From Idiomarina aquatica (lineage in GTDB: Bacteria > Pseudomonadota > Gammaproteobacteria > Enterobacterales > Alteromonadaceae), in contig NZ_SNXI01000003.1 of assembly GCF_004362895.1 (NCBI RefSeq), forward strand, positions 124,001-188,000: a stretch of 64,000 nucleotides of DNA. The letters are read 5' to 3'. Shown one piece after another: positions 44,780-52,363 of this stretch (its first letter is position 1; the number at the start of each line of letters is the position of its first letter). Made by a program: the position numbers and the translations under genes. Below the pieces are notes generated by a model that did no database searches, was not told the origin of the DNA, and saw nothing but the letters and a program-made list of their open reading frames with translations.

Positions 44780-46016
44780 GCTCGACGAAATTAAAACGTT
44801 AGACAAGCAAGATCCGTTGCACTCTTATCGTGATCAATTTTCGTTACCCAAAAATACCATTTACCTTGATGGTAATTCACTAGGCGCCTTACCGACGCGC
44901 GTAAAGCAGCGCGTCAAAGCGGTTACCGAACAACAGTGGGGTGAAGACTTAATCAGTAGCTGGAATACCCATGACTGGGTCAGCTTACCGCAACAAGTCG
45001 GTAATAAGATTGCACCCGTCATTGGTGCCAACCCAGGCGACGTGATTTGCTGCGATTCTATTTCGGTTAATTTATTTAAATTACTGAGCGCTGCCGTGCA
45101 GTTTAATACCAGCAGGCAGCGCAATAAAATTATTTCCAGCAGTGATAACTTCCCCACAGACCTATACATTGCTCAAGGCCTGCAGGGCTTGCTGGGTAGC
45201 GAGAAGTGTCACTTCGTTGATGTTGAAGAGGAACAGTTACTGAGTCAAATCGACGACTCGGTTGCCATTGTATTGGTAACAGAAGTTAACTTTCGCAGCG
45301 GTAAACGACTCGACATTGCTGCACTAACGCGCAAGGCACACCAACACGGTGCATTAATTATTGTCGATTTAGCCCACAGCGCCGGTGTTATGCCGATACA
45401 CCTAAACGACTGGCAAGTGGATATGGCTGTTGGCTGCACTTATAAATACCTGAATGGCGGACCGGGAGCTCCAGCCTTTGTTTACGTCAACCGGGCTCTG
45501 CAAGGCCGGCTGCAACAACCTATCGCTGGTTGGTTTGGTCACCGTTCACCGTTCGAATTCAGTCCCCACTATGTAGCCGATACCGGAATCAAGCAGTTTC
45601 TGGCCGGTACGCCATCTGTTATTTCTATGGCCGCAGTCGATGCTGCATTAGAACTGTTTGCCGATCTGGATCTACAATCGGTGCGTACTAAGTCGTTACA
45701 ATTAGGGTCATTGTTTGACGAGCTCATTGAGCAACACGGCTTACAGGATAAGTTACAGCGCCTGTCACCGACAGAACCAGAGCAGCGTGGCAGTCAATTG
45801 AGCTATGCTTTTGATTACGCCTACGAGTTATGCCAGGCACTCATTGACCGTGGGGTGATTGCTGATTTTCGCGCGCCAAATTATATTCGCTTTGGTTTTG
45901 CACCACTTTATAACAGTTTTGAAGATATCTGGCATGCGGTGCAGGCGATTAATGACGTGATTGCTTCAGAAGCTTATAAAGAGCCGCGCTGGTCAAAGCG
46001 TCAGGCAGTAACCTAA
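44772..46016 (+). CDS. kynU: Kynureninase
   Basis: PLP enzyme that cleaves kynurenine to anthranilate and alanine, 414 residues. The start overlaps the hydrolase gene by 8 nt. Family landmarks are YLDGNSLGALP near residue 30, SDNFPTDLYIAQG, VDLAHSAGVMP and the PLP lysine at about 225 in CTYKYLNGGPG. Tryptophan dioxygenase is not in the window. With the neighbouring formamidase-like gene it forms a partial kynurenine route. Confidence 0.94.
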   Translation: MIKLDEIKTLDKQDPLHSYRDQFSLPKNTIYLDGNSLGALPTRVKQRVKAVTEQQWGEDLISSWNTHDWVSLPQQVGNKIAPVIGANPGDVICCDSISVNLFKLLSAAVQFNTSRQRNKIISSSDNFPTDLYIAQGLQGLLGSEKCHFVDVEEEQLLSQIDDSVAIVLVTEVNFRSGKRLDIAALTRKAHQHGALIIVDLAHSAGVMPIHLNDWQVDMAVGCTYKYLNGGPGAPAFVYVNRALQGRLQQPIAGWFGHRSPFEFSPHYVADTGIKQFLAGTPSVISMAAVDAALELFADLDLQSVRTKSLQLGSLFDELIEQHGLQDKLQRLSPTEPEQRGSQLSYAFDYAYELCQALIDRGVIADFRAPNYIRFGFAPLYNSFEDIWHAVQAINDVIASEAYKEPRWSKRQAVT

Positions 46017-46042
46017 CGAATTAATCTAAAGTGGAGGTTTTA

Positions 46043-46882
46043 ATGTCAACTAACGAATACCAGCCCCCAAAAGTTTGGACATGGGATCAAGAAAGCGGTG
46101 GTAAGTTCGCTAACATTAACCGACCGGTTGCCGGCGCAACCCATGATAAATCATTACCCGCAGGCGAACACCCTCACCAACTGTATTCGTTAGCAACGCC
46201 AAACGGCCAAAAGGTCACGATACTGTTTGAAGAGCTGCTGGAAAAAGGCATTGCTGCTGCCGAATATGACGCCTACAGTGTGGATATTACTGAGGGGGAG
46301 CAATTCAGTAGTGGCTTTGTCGAGATTAATCCTAATTCTAAGATCCCCGCCTTACTGGACGTTTCAAAAACTCCCGCAACACGCGTGTTTGAGTCAGGTT
46401 CAATACTGCTTTATCTGGCCGAAAAATTTGACGCCTTTATCCCCAACGAACCCGGCAAGCGTACCGAGTGTTTAAACTGGTTATTCTGGCAAATGGGAAG
46501 TGCGCCAATGCTAGGGGGTGGATTTGGGCATTTTTATGCCTACGCACCAGAGAAGCTGGAATATCCGATTAACCGTTACACTATGGAAGTTAAGCGACAA
46601 CTAGACGTACTTGACCGGCAGCTCGCTAAACACGACTTTATCGCCGGCGACGAATACACCATTGCCGATATGGCCATCTTCCCATGGTACGGCGCTTTGG
46701 TACTGAACGAAGTTTATGACGCGGCTGAATTTTTACAGGCACATGAGTACAAAAATGTTATTGCCTGGGCCAACCGCATCAATGAACGCCCGGCGGTTAA
46801 ACGTGGTCGCCGCGTAAACAAAGTGTGGGGCGATGAGAGCGAACAGTTGCGCGAACGCCACTCAGCTGCAGACTTTGATTAA
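46043..46882 (+). CDS. yghU: YghU-type glutathione S-transferase
   Basis: GST-fold protein of 279 residues, started at the ATG after a GGAGG ribosome site. The N-terminal YQPPKVWTWDQESGGKFANINRPVAGATHDK segment is diagnostic of the YghU/YfcG Nu class, which has disulfide-bond reductase activity with glutathione. The C-terminal helical domain has DEYTIADMAIFPWYG. It lies 26 nt after kynU and may share its transcript. The stop overlaps the convergent TSUP gene by 4 nt. Confidence 0.93.
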   Translation: MSTNEYQPPKVWTWDQESGGKFANINRPVAGATHDKSLPAGEHPHQLYSLATPNGQKVTILFEELLEKGIAAAEYDAYSVDITEGEQFSSGFVEINPNSKIPALLDVSKTPATRVFESGSILLYLAEKFDAFIPNEPGKRTECLNWLFWQMGSAPMLGGGFGHFYAYAPEKLEYPINRYTMEVKRQLDVLDRQLAKHDFIAGDEYTIADMAIFPWYGALVLNEVYDAAEFLQAHEYKNVIAWANRINERPAVKRGRRVNKVWGDESEQLRERHSAADFD

Positions 46883-47631
46883 ATAACGGACTTGGCGATA
46901 ACAAAGATGCCCATAGCCACCAGGAAAACTGCAAAGCCTTTTTGCAGTTTTTCTTTTGGCAATGAACGACCCAGTTTAGAGCCGAATACACTACCTAAAA
47001 CACCACCAGCAATCATCAAACCAATAATAAACCAGTCAAACTGAACATCCTGAGCAGCCATCACCGCATAATATTTGAAGAACCCTGCGATCGACTTAAT
47101 GACTATGATCAGTAGGCTGGTACCAATCGCTACCGGCATTGACAAGCCGGCGAGTAGTACTAATGCAGGAACAATTAAAAAGCCACCGCCAACACCCACA
47201 AAACCCGTGATAATACCGACAATTAATCCCTCTAAGGTGACCTTGGCATAATTCATTTGCGGCTGCTGCTCAACAGGCTTAGGCTTGCTGCGCCACATCA
47301 ACACCGCCGCCGCAATCATCAATAGTGAGAACACCAATAACTGCCAGCGACTATCAACTATCGTACCCAACCAAGCGCCGCCATAGGTGCCGATCATTCC
47401 CGGAATACCAAACACCCAGAAGTGCTTCCAGCTAACCGTTTTGCGGCGAATATAAGAAATAGAACCAAACAAGCTGATACCCGCCACAATCAACAGCGAT
47501 GATGCAATGGATACATCTGCAGGCATCTCGACCAAATACATCAACACCGGCACCGTCAATATCGAACCGCCCGAGCCAAATAGCCCTAATGACAGACCAA
47601 TGATCACAGCCCCTAAAATGGCGAGTAACAT
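46879..47631 (-). CDS. TSUP-family (TauE/SafE) exporter
   Basis: Inner-membrane protein of 250 residues with about eight helices. Family segments are the N-terminal GLFGSGGSILTVPVL and the mirrored GFVGVGGGFLIVPALVL. TSUP members move sulfite, sulfoacetate or other small oxyanions. Next to peroxiredoxin, persulfide dioxygenase and SQR genes, sulfite or thiosulfate export after sulfide oxidation is a fair guess. About 188 nt separate it from the peroxiredoxin gene, with a terminator and repeats between. A GTTATAAC sequence lies about 31 nt upstream of its start. Confidence 0.87.
   Translation of the reverse strand: MLLAILGAVIIGLSLGLFGSGGSILTVPVLMYLVEMPADVSIASSLLIVAGISLFGSISYIRRKTVSWKHFWVFGIPGMIGTYGGAWLGTIVDSRWQLLVFSLLMIAAAVLMWRSKPKPVEQQPQMNYAKVTLEGLIVGIITGFVGVGGGFLIVPALVLLAGLSMPVAIGTSLLIIVIKSIAGFFKYYAVMAAQDVQFDWFIIGLMIAGGVLGSVFGSKLGRSLPKEKLQKGFAVFLVAMGIFVIAKSVI
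46925..46951 (+). terminator. Possible intrinsic terminator for kynU-yghU inside the TSUP gene
   Basis: On the plus strand an 11-bp perfect stem (aaaactgcaaa / tttgcagtttt) with a five-base loop runs into T residues 43 nt past the yghU stop. It lies within the 3' coding part of the convergent TSUP gene, so it must satisfy both functions. It could be chance in coding sequence. Confidence 0.5.
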
Positions 47632-47703
47632 AAATTACCTCATATTCCTTAATTGAATATCGTTATAACTATTTTAATTTATTTATTCGTTAATTGAAAG
47701 CAT

Positions 47704-47740
47704 AAAAAAGGGCCACACCAGCTATATACCGGCGCAGCCC
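47704..47740 (-). terminator. Rho-independent terminator after the peroxiredoxin gene
   Basis: Read on the minus strand, a 12-bp stem with four G-U pairs (gggctgcgccgg with ctggtgtggccc) and a seven-base loop is followed at once by six T residues. It ends the peroxiredoxin transcript and isolates the TSUP gene downstream. Confidence 0.75.
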
Positions 47741-47743
47741 TAT

Positions 47744-47820
47744 ACCGCGAGCATCGCGAGCCTAAACCGGCCGCAGGCCCCAAACCGCGAGCACAGCGAG
47801 CCTAAACCGGCCGCAGGCCC
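47744..47820. repeat. Two near-identical 37-nt direct repeats
   Basis: Units 47744-47780 and 47784-47820 differ at only two or three positions and are spaced 40 nt apart. Each holds small hairpins with three-base GCA loops (cgcga-gca-tcgcg in the first unit, ggcc-gca-ggcc in both). The last base of the second unit is the first base of the peroxiredoxin stop codon. Style resembles the REP-like hairpins at 4173 and 62663. Confidence 0.7.
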
Positions 47821-48449
47821 TATTTAATATCAGTCAAGCGCAAGTATGGGCGCAGTGTTTCCCAGCCTTGTGGAAATTTAACTTTAGCATCATCATCCGA
47901 AACACTTGGACGAATGATCACAGGCTTCCCGGGCTCCCAATCTGCCGGGCAGGCAACTTCCTGGCTATCGGTTGTCTGCAGCGCATCGATTACCCGCAGG
48001 ATTTCTGCAAAGTTACGACCCACGGTCATTGGGTAAGTCATGGTCAGACGAATTTTCATATCCGGATCGATGATGTATACCGAGCGAATCGCTGCGTTGT
48101 CGTCTTCATCCGGGTGAATCATGTCGTACAGTTCTGCCACTTTCTTGTCTTTGTCCGCGACGATAGGGAACTCAAGCACGGTGTTCTGTGTTTCGTTAAC
48201 GTCCTTGATCCAGCCAAGGTGCTCTTCAACTGTATCCGTCGACAGGCCTAAAGGCTTAACGTTACGCTTTGCAAACTCAGGTGCCAACTGTGCAGTACGG
48301 CCCATTTCAGTGGTACACACCGGGGTGTAGTCCGCAGGATGGCTGAAGAAAAATGTCCATGAACCTTTCGCCCACTCATGAAAATCAATCGTGCCGGTAG
48401 TCGTTTCGATTTTAAAGTTTGGTGCGATAGTACCAATACGTAAACTCAT
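47820..48449 (-). CDS. 1-Cys peroxiredoxin (Prx6 type)
   Basis: Thiol peroxidase of 209 residues that reduces H2O2 and alkyl hydroperoxides. The peroxidatic Cys is at position 45 in HPADYTPVCTTEMG. The length and the C-terminal segment ADWEPGKPVIIRPSVSD with PQGWETLRPYLR are those of the Prx6/AhpC1 group. A second cysteine lies near residue 160. It sits between the TSUP exporter and the persulfide dioxygenase, 42 nt after the latter's stop, so read-through from that promoter is possible. Confidence 0.92.
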   Translation of the reverse strand: MSLRIGTIAPNFKIETTTGTIDFHEWAKGSWTFFFSHPADYTPVCTTEMGRTAQLAPEFAKRNVKPLGLSTDTVEEHLGWIKDVNETQNTVLEFPIVADKDKKVAELYDMIHPDEDDNAAIRSVYIIDPDMKIRLTMTYPMTVGRNFAEILRVIDALQTTDSQEVACPADWEPGKPVIIRPSVSDDDAKVKFPQGWETLRPYLRLTDIK

Positions 48450-48491
48450 AATAATTTCCTCTTGTATTGTATCAATGTATTTAATCAGTGA

Positions 48492-49388
48492 TTAAAATTT
48501 ATTGGCTGGAATCTTGAAGTAATGTTCTCCATCATTCTCAGCCGGTGGTAATTGCCCTGCGCGTAAATTAACTTGCAGTGCGTGTAACATTCTGTCCGGT
48601 AATGCCAATGTCGCATCACGTTCATCGCGAACCGAGCGGTACTGCTGCTCGCTCACATCACCTGACAGGTGAACATTGCTTTGCTTGTGTTGCGCCACGG
48701 TGGCTTCCCATTGCGCTTCACGGCCACCTTTGCCGTAATCATGTCCGACAAATAGACGGGTTTCGTCTGGCAGGCTCAAAATCCGTTGCAACGAGTCCCA
48801 CAAATCTTTCGAAGAGCCGCCCGGGAAGTCAGCCCGCGAGGTACCGCTGTCCGGATACATAAAGGTATCGTGGACAAATGCCGCATCACCGATAACATAG
48901 GTAATAGAGCCTAATGTGTGACCCGGTGAGAGCCAGACATCTACCTCAAGCTCACCAATTTTGAACTTGTCACCTTCTTTAAACAGATGGTCAAAATCTT
49001 TTGTCGGATCGAACAAGCCCGGTACGTTGTAGTAGTCACTCCAAAGCTTGGCAATTTCGCAAGCCTTCTCGCCAATAGCGTTAGGAGCGCCGGTTTTTTC
49101 TTTCAAATACGCTGACGCCATTAAGTGGTCAGCATGCGGGTGAGTGTCTAAAACCCATTGGATGCTTAGGTCGTTATCCTTAGCAAGTTGTAAAACCTCG
49201 TCAGCGCTCTCGTACGAACATTTGGCACTGCGTGGATCGAAATTCTGCACCACATCAATTAAAGCCGCTTTTTTAGTTTTGGGATCAGCGACAATATATT
49301 GCACTGACCCGGTATCTGCCTCGTAAATTCCCCAGACGTCCGGAGACTGAGGGCCTATTGAAGGGCTTTTGCGAATAATGCTTGTCAT
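48492..49388 (-). CDS. MBL-fold persulfide dioxygenase-like protein (paralogue 1)
   Basis: Metallo-beta-lactamase-fold protein of 298 residues related to ETHE1/Blh, which oxidise glutathione persulfide to sulfite. The start MTSIIRK follows AGGAGG by 8 nt. Metal ligands are HPHADH, GHTLG, VHDTF and GHDY; the usual Gly before the metal Asp is His here. The C-terminal half shares SVRDERDATLALP...QVNLRAGQLPP with the divergent paralogue at 49659. A 16-nt perfect palindrome lies 48 nt upstream. Confidence 0.86.
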   Translation of the reverse strand: MTSIIRKSPSIGPQSPDVWGIYEADTGSVQYIVADPKTKKAALIDVVQNFDPRSAKCSYESADEVLQLAKDNDLSIQWVLDTHPHADHLMASAYLKEKTGAPNAIGEKACEIAKLWSDYYNVPGLFDPTKDFDHLFKEGDKFKIGELEVDVWLSPGHTLGSITYVIGDAAFVHDTFMYPDSGTSRADFPGGSSKDLWDSLQRILSLPDETRLFVGHDYGKGGREAQWEATVAQHKQSNVHLSGDVSEQQYRSVRDERDATLALPDRMLHALQVNLRAGQLPPAENDGEHYFKIPANKF

Positions 49389-49435
49389 AATGTAAGCCTC
49401 CTGGCAGTTGACTGCCGTTTGCAATCGCTTAATTG

Positions 49436-49451
49436 GTTATAAGCATATAAC
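49436..49451. promoter_or_regulatory. Perfect palindrome GTTATAAGCATATAAC, candidate operator (site 1)
   Basis: Six-base arms GTTATA/TATAAC with a four-base spacer, 48 nt upstream of dioxygenase paralogue 1. On the minus strand it reads GTTATATGCTTATAAC; its first 13 bases recur exactly at 49601 and 58716. Size and symmetry suit an ArsR-type dimer. Confidence 0.6.
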
Positions 49452-49600
49452 AAAATGTTTCTTACGCAAGTGATAGAACCCTTTCGTTGGTCGATTACCA
49501 TAATCGATTTTTGCGATGAAATAATTCGTTCTAATAGACTGTTTAGTTATAGCGTATTGCTATTTGATCCGGATCTATTTTAGGAGTAAGGTTACCTCAA

Positions 49601-49616
49601 GTTATATGCTTATTGC
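49601..49616. promoter_or_regulatory. Candidate operator GTTATATGCTTATTGC (site 2)
   Basis: Shares 13 consecutive bases with the perfect palindrome at 49436 and lies 43 nt upstream of dioxygenase paralogue 2. One half-site is intact, the other degenerate. The rest of the 270-nt divergent region is AT-rich, as expected for promoters. Confidence 0.55.
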
Positions 49617-49658
49617 TTTTAGATATATAAAGAAAATGTATTTTATGAGGTATTCACC

Positions 49659-50552
49659 ATGTCAGTAGCCGTAACAAACACGAGTAGTATTGAACCGGTC
49701 GTCACGCATTTTTTCGACGAACCCACTAATACCTATAGCTACGTAGTGCAGGATCCGCAATCAAAGCATTGTGCCATTATCGACTCAGTACTCGATTTTG
49801 ATTATGCTGCCGGCCGCACTAACACCGAGTCGGCCGAGGCTATTTTAGCCTTTATTAAAGAGCATGATTTAACCGTAGATTGGATTTTAGAAACCCACGT
49901 ACACGCCGACCATTTATCAGCAGCGCCTTATTTGCAACAACAGACCGGAGCTAAACTAGGCATCGGCGAGCATATCAAAACGGTACAAGACACCTTTGGC
50001 AAAGCATTTAATGCCGGTACCGAATTTGCCCGTGACGGTAGCCAGTTTGATCAACTGTTTGCCGATGGCGATACATTTAATATTGGCAACATCGAAGCCC
50101 GGGTATTACACACCCCAGGGCACACGCCGGCGTGTTTAACCTATGTGATGGGTAATGCAGCCTTTGTTGGCGACACCTTGTTTATGCCGGACTTTGGCAC
50201 AGCCCGTTGCGACTTCCCCGGCGGCGATGCCCGCACACTGTACCGCTCTATTCAAAAGGTATTCGCATTGCCTGATGATACCCGCTTGTTTATGTGTCAC
50301 GACTATAAAGCACCTGATCGCGAGGACTATGCGTTCGAAACAACCGTGGCAGAAGAAAAGCAAAATAACATTCACGTTGGCGGTGGCAAAACCGAAGATG
50401 AGTTTGTAAAAATGCGTACCGAACGCGACGCGACACTGGCAATGCCGCGGCTAATCCTACCCTCGGTACAGGTCAATATGCGCGCAGGAGAAATGCCTGC
50501 GCCCGAGGGTAATGGCCAGCGCTACCTTAAAATTCCACTTAATTTATTCTAA
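49659..50552 (+). CDS. MBL-fold persulfide dioxygenase-like protein (paralogue 2)
   Basis: Protein of 297 residues of the ETHE1/Blh group. Metal-site motifs are canonical: HVHADH, PGHTPACLTY, FVGDTLFMPDFGTARCDFPGG and CHDY. It should convert glutathione persulfide or related sulfane sulfur to sulfite, in the cytosol. It is followed 13 nt later by the DUF442-SQR fusion, so sulfide oxidation and persulfide removal are made from one transcript. It is divergent from its paralogue at 48492-49388. Confidence 0.9.
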   Translation: MSVAVTNTSSIEPVVTHFFDEPTNTYSYVVQDPQSKHCAIIDSVLDFDYAAGRTNTESAEAILAFIKEHDLTVDWILETHVHADHLSAAPYLQQQTGAKLGIGEHIKTVQDTFGKAFNAGTEFARDGSQFDQLFADGDTFNIGNIEARVLHTPGHTPACLTYVMGNAAFVGDTLFMPDFGTARCDFPGGDARTLYRSIQKVFALPDDTRLFMCHDYKAPDREDYAFETTVAEEKQNNIHVGGGKTEDEFVKMRTERDATLAMPRLILPSVQVNMRAGEMPAPEGNGQRYLKIPLNLF

Positions 50553-50565
50553 CCGGGGTCTTGCT

Positions 50566-52308
50566 ATGGAACGTCGTAAACTCAGCCCGTTTATCAGTGT
50601 TTCGCCACAGATCTCTGTCGAAGATGTTGGTGTCGCAGCCTCACTCGGGTTCAAAACTATTGTCTGTAACCGTCCTGACAACGAGGGTGAAGACCAGGTC
50701 AACGCCGATAAAATTCAACAAGCTGCAGAAAAAAATGGGTTAGCATTTGAACACTTACCGGTGGTTTCCGGCAATATCACCGATGACGATGTCAGCGCCT
50801 TTACTAAGCTCATGGCAACCGTTAAAGGCCCGGTACTGGCTTATTGCCGCACTGGCACCCGTTCATGCACATTGTGGGCGTTAGCAGAAGCCGCCCATTT
50901 GGCGCCACAAACCTTGTTGGATACTGCACAACAAGCCGGCTATGACCTATCCGGTCAGCAGTCACGACTGCAACAACGTTTTGATCAAAGCGCAGCAGCA
51001 AACGCTTCCGCCGCCCCACAATCAGTCAGTAAACACACTGTTGTTATTGTTGGCGGTGGTGCGGGTGGCCAGGCTACCGCAGCCAGTATTTTAAAACGCC
51101 AGCCGCAAACCGATATTGCCATTGTCGAGCCAGCCGAAGCGCACTATTACCAACCGGGGTGGACATTAGTCGGTGGGGGCGTCTTTGAACGTGAACAAAC
51201 GAAAAAACGAATGCGCGATATCATGCCCAAAGCGGCAACATGGTATCAAACGGCGGTTAGTCAGTTTTTGCCCGAGCAACAGCGCATTGTGCTTGAAAAC
51301 GGCGACCAACTTGCATACCAATGCCTGGTCGTCGCCACGGGACTCAAATTAGACTGGGAGGCCATTCCGGGGTTAAAAGAGAGTCTGGGCCAGCACGGCG
51401 TCACTTCAAATTATCGCTTTGACCTGGCGCCTTATACCTGGAAATTAGTGCAGGCAACCCGCAAGGGCAAGGCTATTTTTACGCAACCACCCATGCCGAT
51501 TAAGTGCGCTGGTGCGCCACAAAAGGCCATGTATTTGTCTTGTGATGAATGGCAACGCAATGAACTTCTAAAAGACATTAACGTTGAGTTTTGTACCGCT
51601 GGCGCCGCCCTTTTTGGGGTCAAAGAGTATGTCCCGGCGTTACAAAAATACGTTGATCGTTATGGCATTGAGTTGCAGTTTCAACACAATTTGATTGCTG
51701 TAGACGGACCCCAGCAAAAAGCAACTTTTGCAGTCACGGATAGCAACGGTGAAACCACGCAGGTTGAAAAATCCTTCGACATGCTACACGTGTGCCCGCC
51801 GCAAGTCGCACCTGATGTTATTGCCAGCAGTCCGTTAGCCGATAGCAACGGATGGGTTGACGTTAGTGCCGAAACCTTGCAACACAAGCATTTTGGCAAC
51901 GTTTATGCGGTTGGTGATGTAGCTAACGCGCCTAACGCCAAAACCGCCGCTGCAGTGCGCAAGCAAGCACCTGTTGTAGCAGAGAACGTGTTATCAACGC
52001 TAGCCGGCAAAAATGCGATGGCTGTTTACGAAGGCTACGGCTCATGTCCATTAACCGTTGAGCGCGGCAAAATCGTGTTAGCAGAGTTTGGTTATGGTGG
52101 TAAGTTGCAACCGACCTTCCCTGCCTGGCTGGTCGATGGCACTAAGCCCTCGCGCATGTCGTGGTTTTTGAAAGAAAAGATGCTGCCCTGGCTGTACTGG
52201 GATGTCATGCTTAAAGGTAAGGAATGGCTGGCAAAACCCAAACACCTTAGCCACCGACCCGAACCGCACAGCGCCCCCGACGCTTGTAATTTCGAAGACA
52301 AAAAATAA
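50566..52308 (+). CDS. DUF442-sulfide:quinone oxidoreductase fusion
   Basis: Two-domain protein of 580 residues started at MERRKLSPF. Residues 1-110 are a DUF442 (Blh N-terminal, phosphatase-like) domain with CRTGTRS at 94-100. From about 155 to the end is an FAD-dependent SQR: GGGAGGQATAA dinucleotide motif, KCAGAPQK with Cys314, YAVGDVANAP, and GYGSCPLT with Cys494. The 180-residue spacing of these cysteines is close to that of human SQOR (201/379), so it is a type II-like SQR. It oxidises sulfide to persulfide and passes electrons to quinone, feeding cytochrome bd. The role of DUF442 is unclear. Confidence 0.88.
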   Translation: MERRKLSPFISVSPQISVEDVGVAASLGFKTIVCNRPDNEGEDQVNADKIQQAAEKNGLAFEHLPVVSGNITDDDVSAFTKLMATVKGPVLAYCRTGTRSCTLWALAEAAHLAPQTLLDTAQQAGYDLSGQQSRLQQRFDQSAAANASAAPQSVSKHTVVIVGGGAGGQATAASILKRQPQTDIAIVEPAEAHYYQPGWTLVGGGVFEREQTKKRMRDIMPKAATWYQTAVSQFLPEQQRIVLENGDQLAYQCLVVATGLKLDWEAIPGLKESLGQHGVTSNYRFDLAPYTWKLVQATRKGKAIFTQPPMPIKCAGAPQKAMYLSCDEWQRNELLKDINVEFCTAGAALFGVKEYVPALQKYVDRYGIELQFQHNLIAVDGPQQKATFAVTDSNGETTQVEKSFDMLHVCPPQVAPDVIASSPLADSNGWVDVSAETLQHKHFGNVYAVGDVANAPNAKTAAAVRKQAPVVAENVLSTLAGKNAMAVYEGYGSCPLTVERGKIVLAEFGYGGKLQPTFPAWLVDGTKPSRMSWFLKEKMLPWLYWDVMLKGKEWLAKPKHLSHRPEPHSAPDACNFEDKK

Positions 52309-52323
52309 CCCTTTCCCAACCTT

Positions 52324-52363
52324 GTGGCGGCTACTCACTCTCTCCGGTAGCGGCCACTTTTTT
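52324..52363 (+). terminator. Rho-independent terminator after the SQR fusion gene
   Basis: An 11-bp stem with one mismatch (gtggcggctac / gtagcggccac) and a 12-base loop is followed by six T residues, 15 nt after the stop. It closes the rightward dioxygenase-SQR transcript just before the convergent cydC stop. Confidence 0.85.

Noticed and set aside
47744-47820. The two 37-nt direct repeats as a CRISPR array
   Set aside because: Only two units with a 3-nt gap, no spacers of the usual length and no cas genes.
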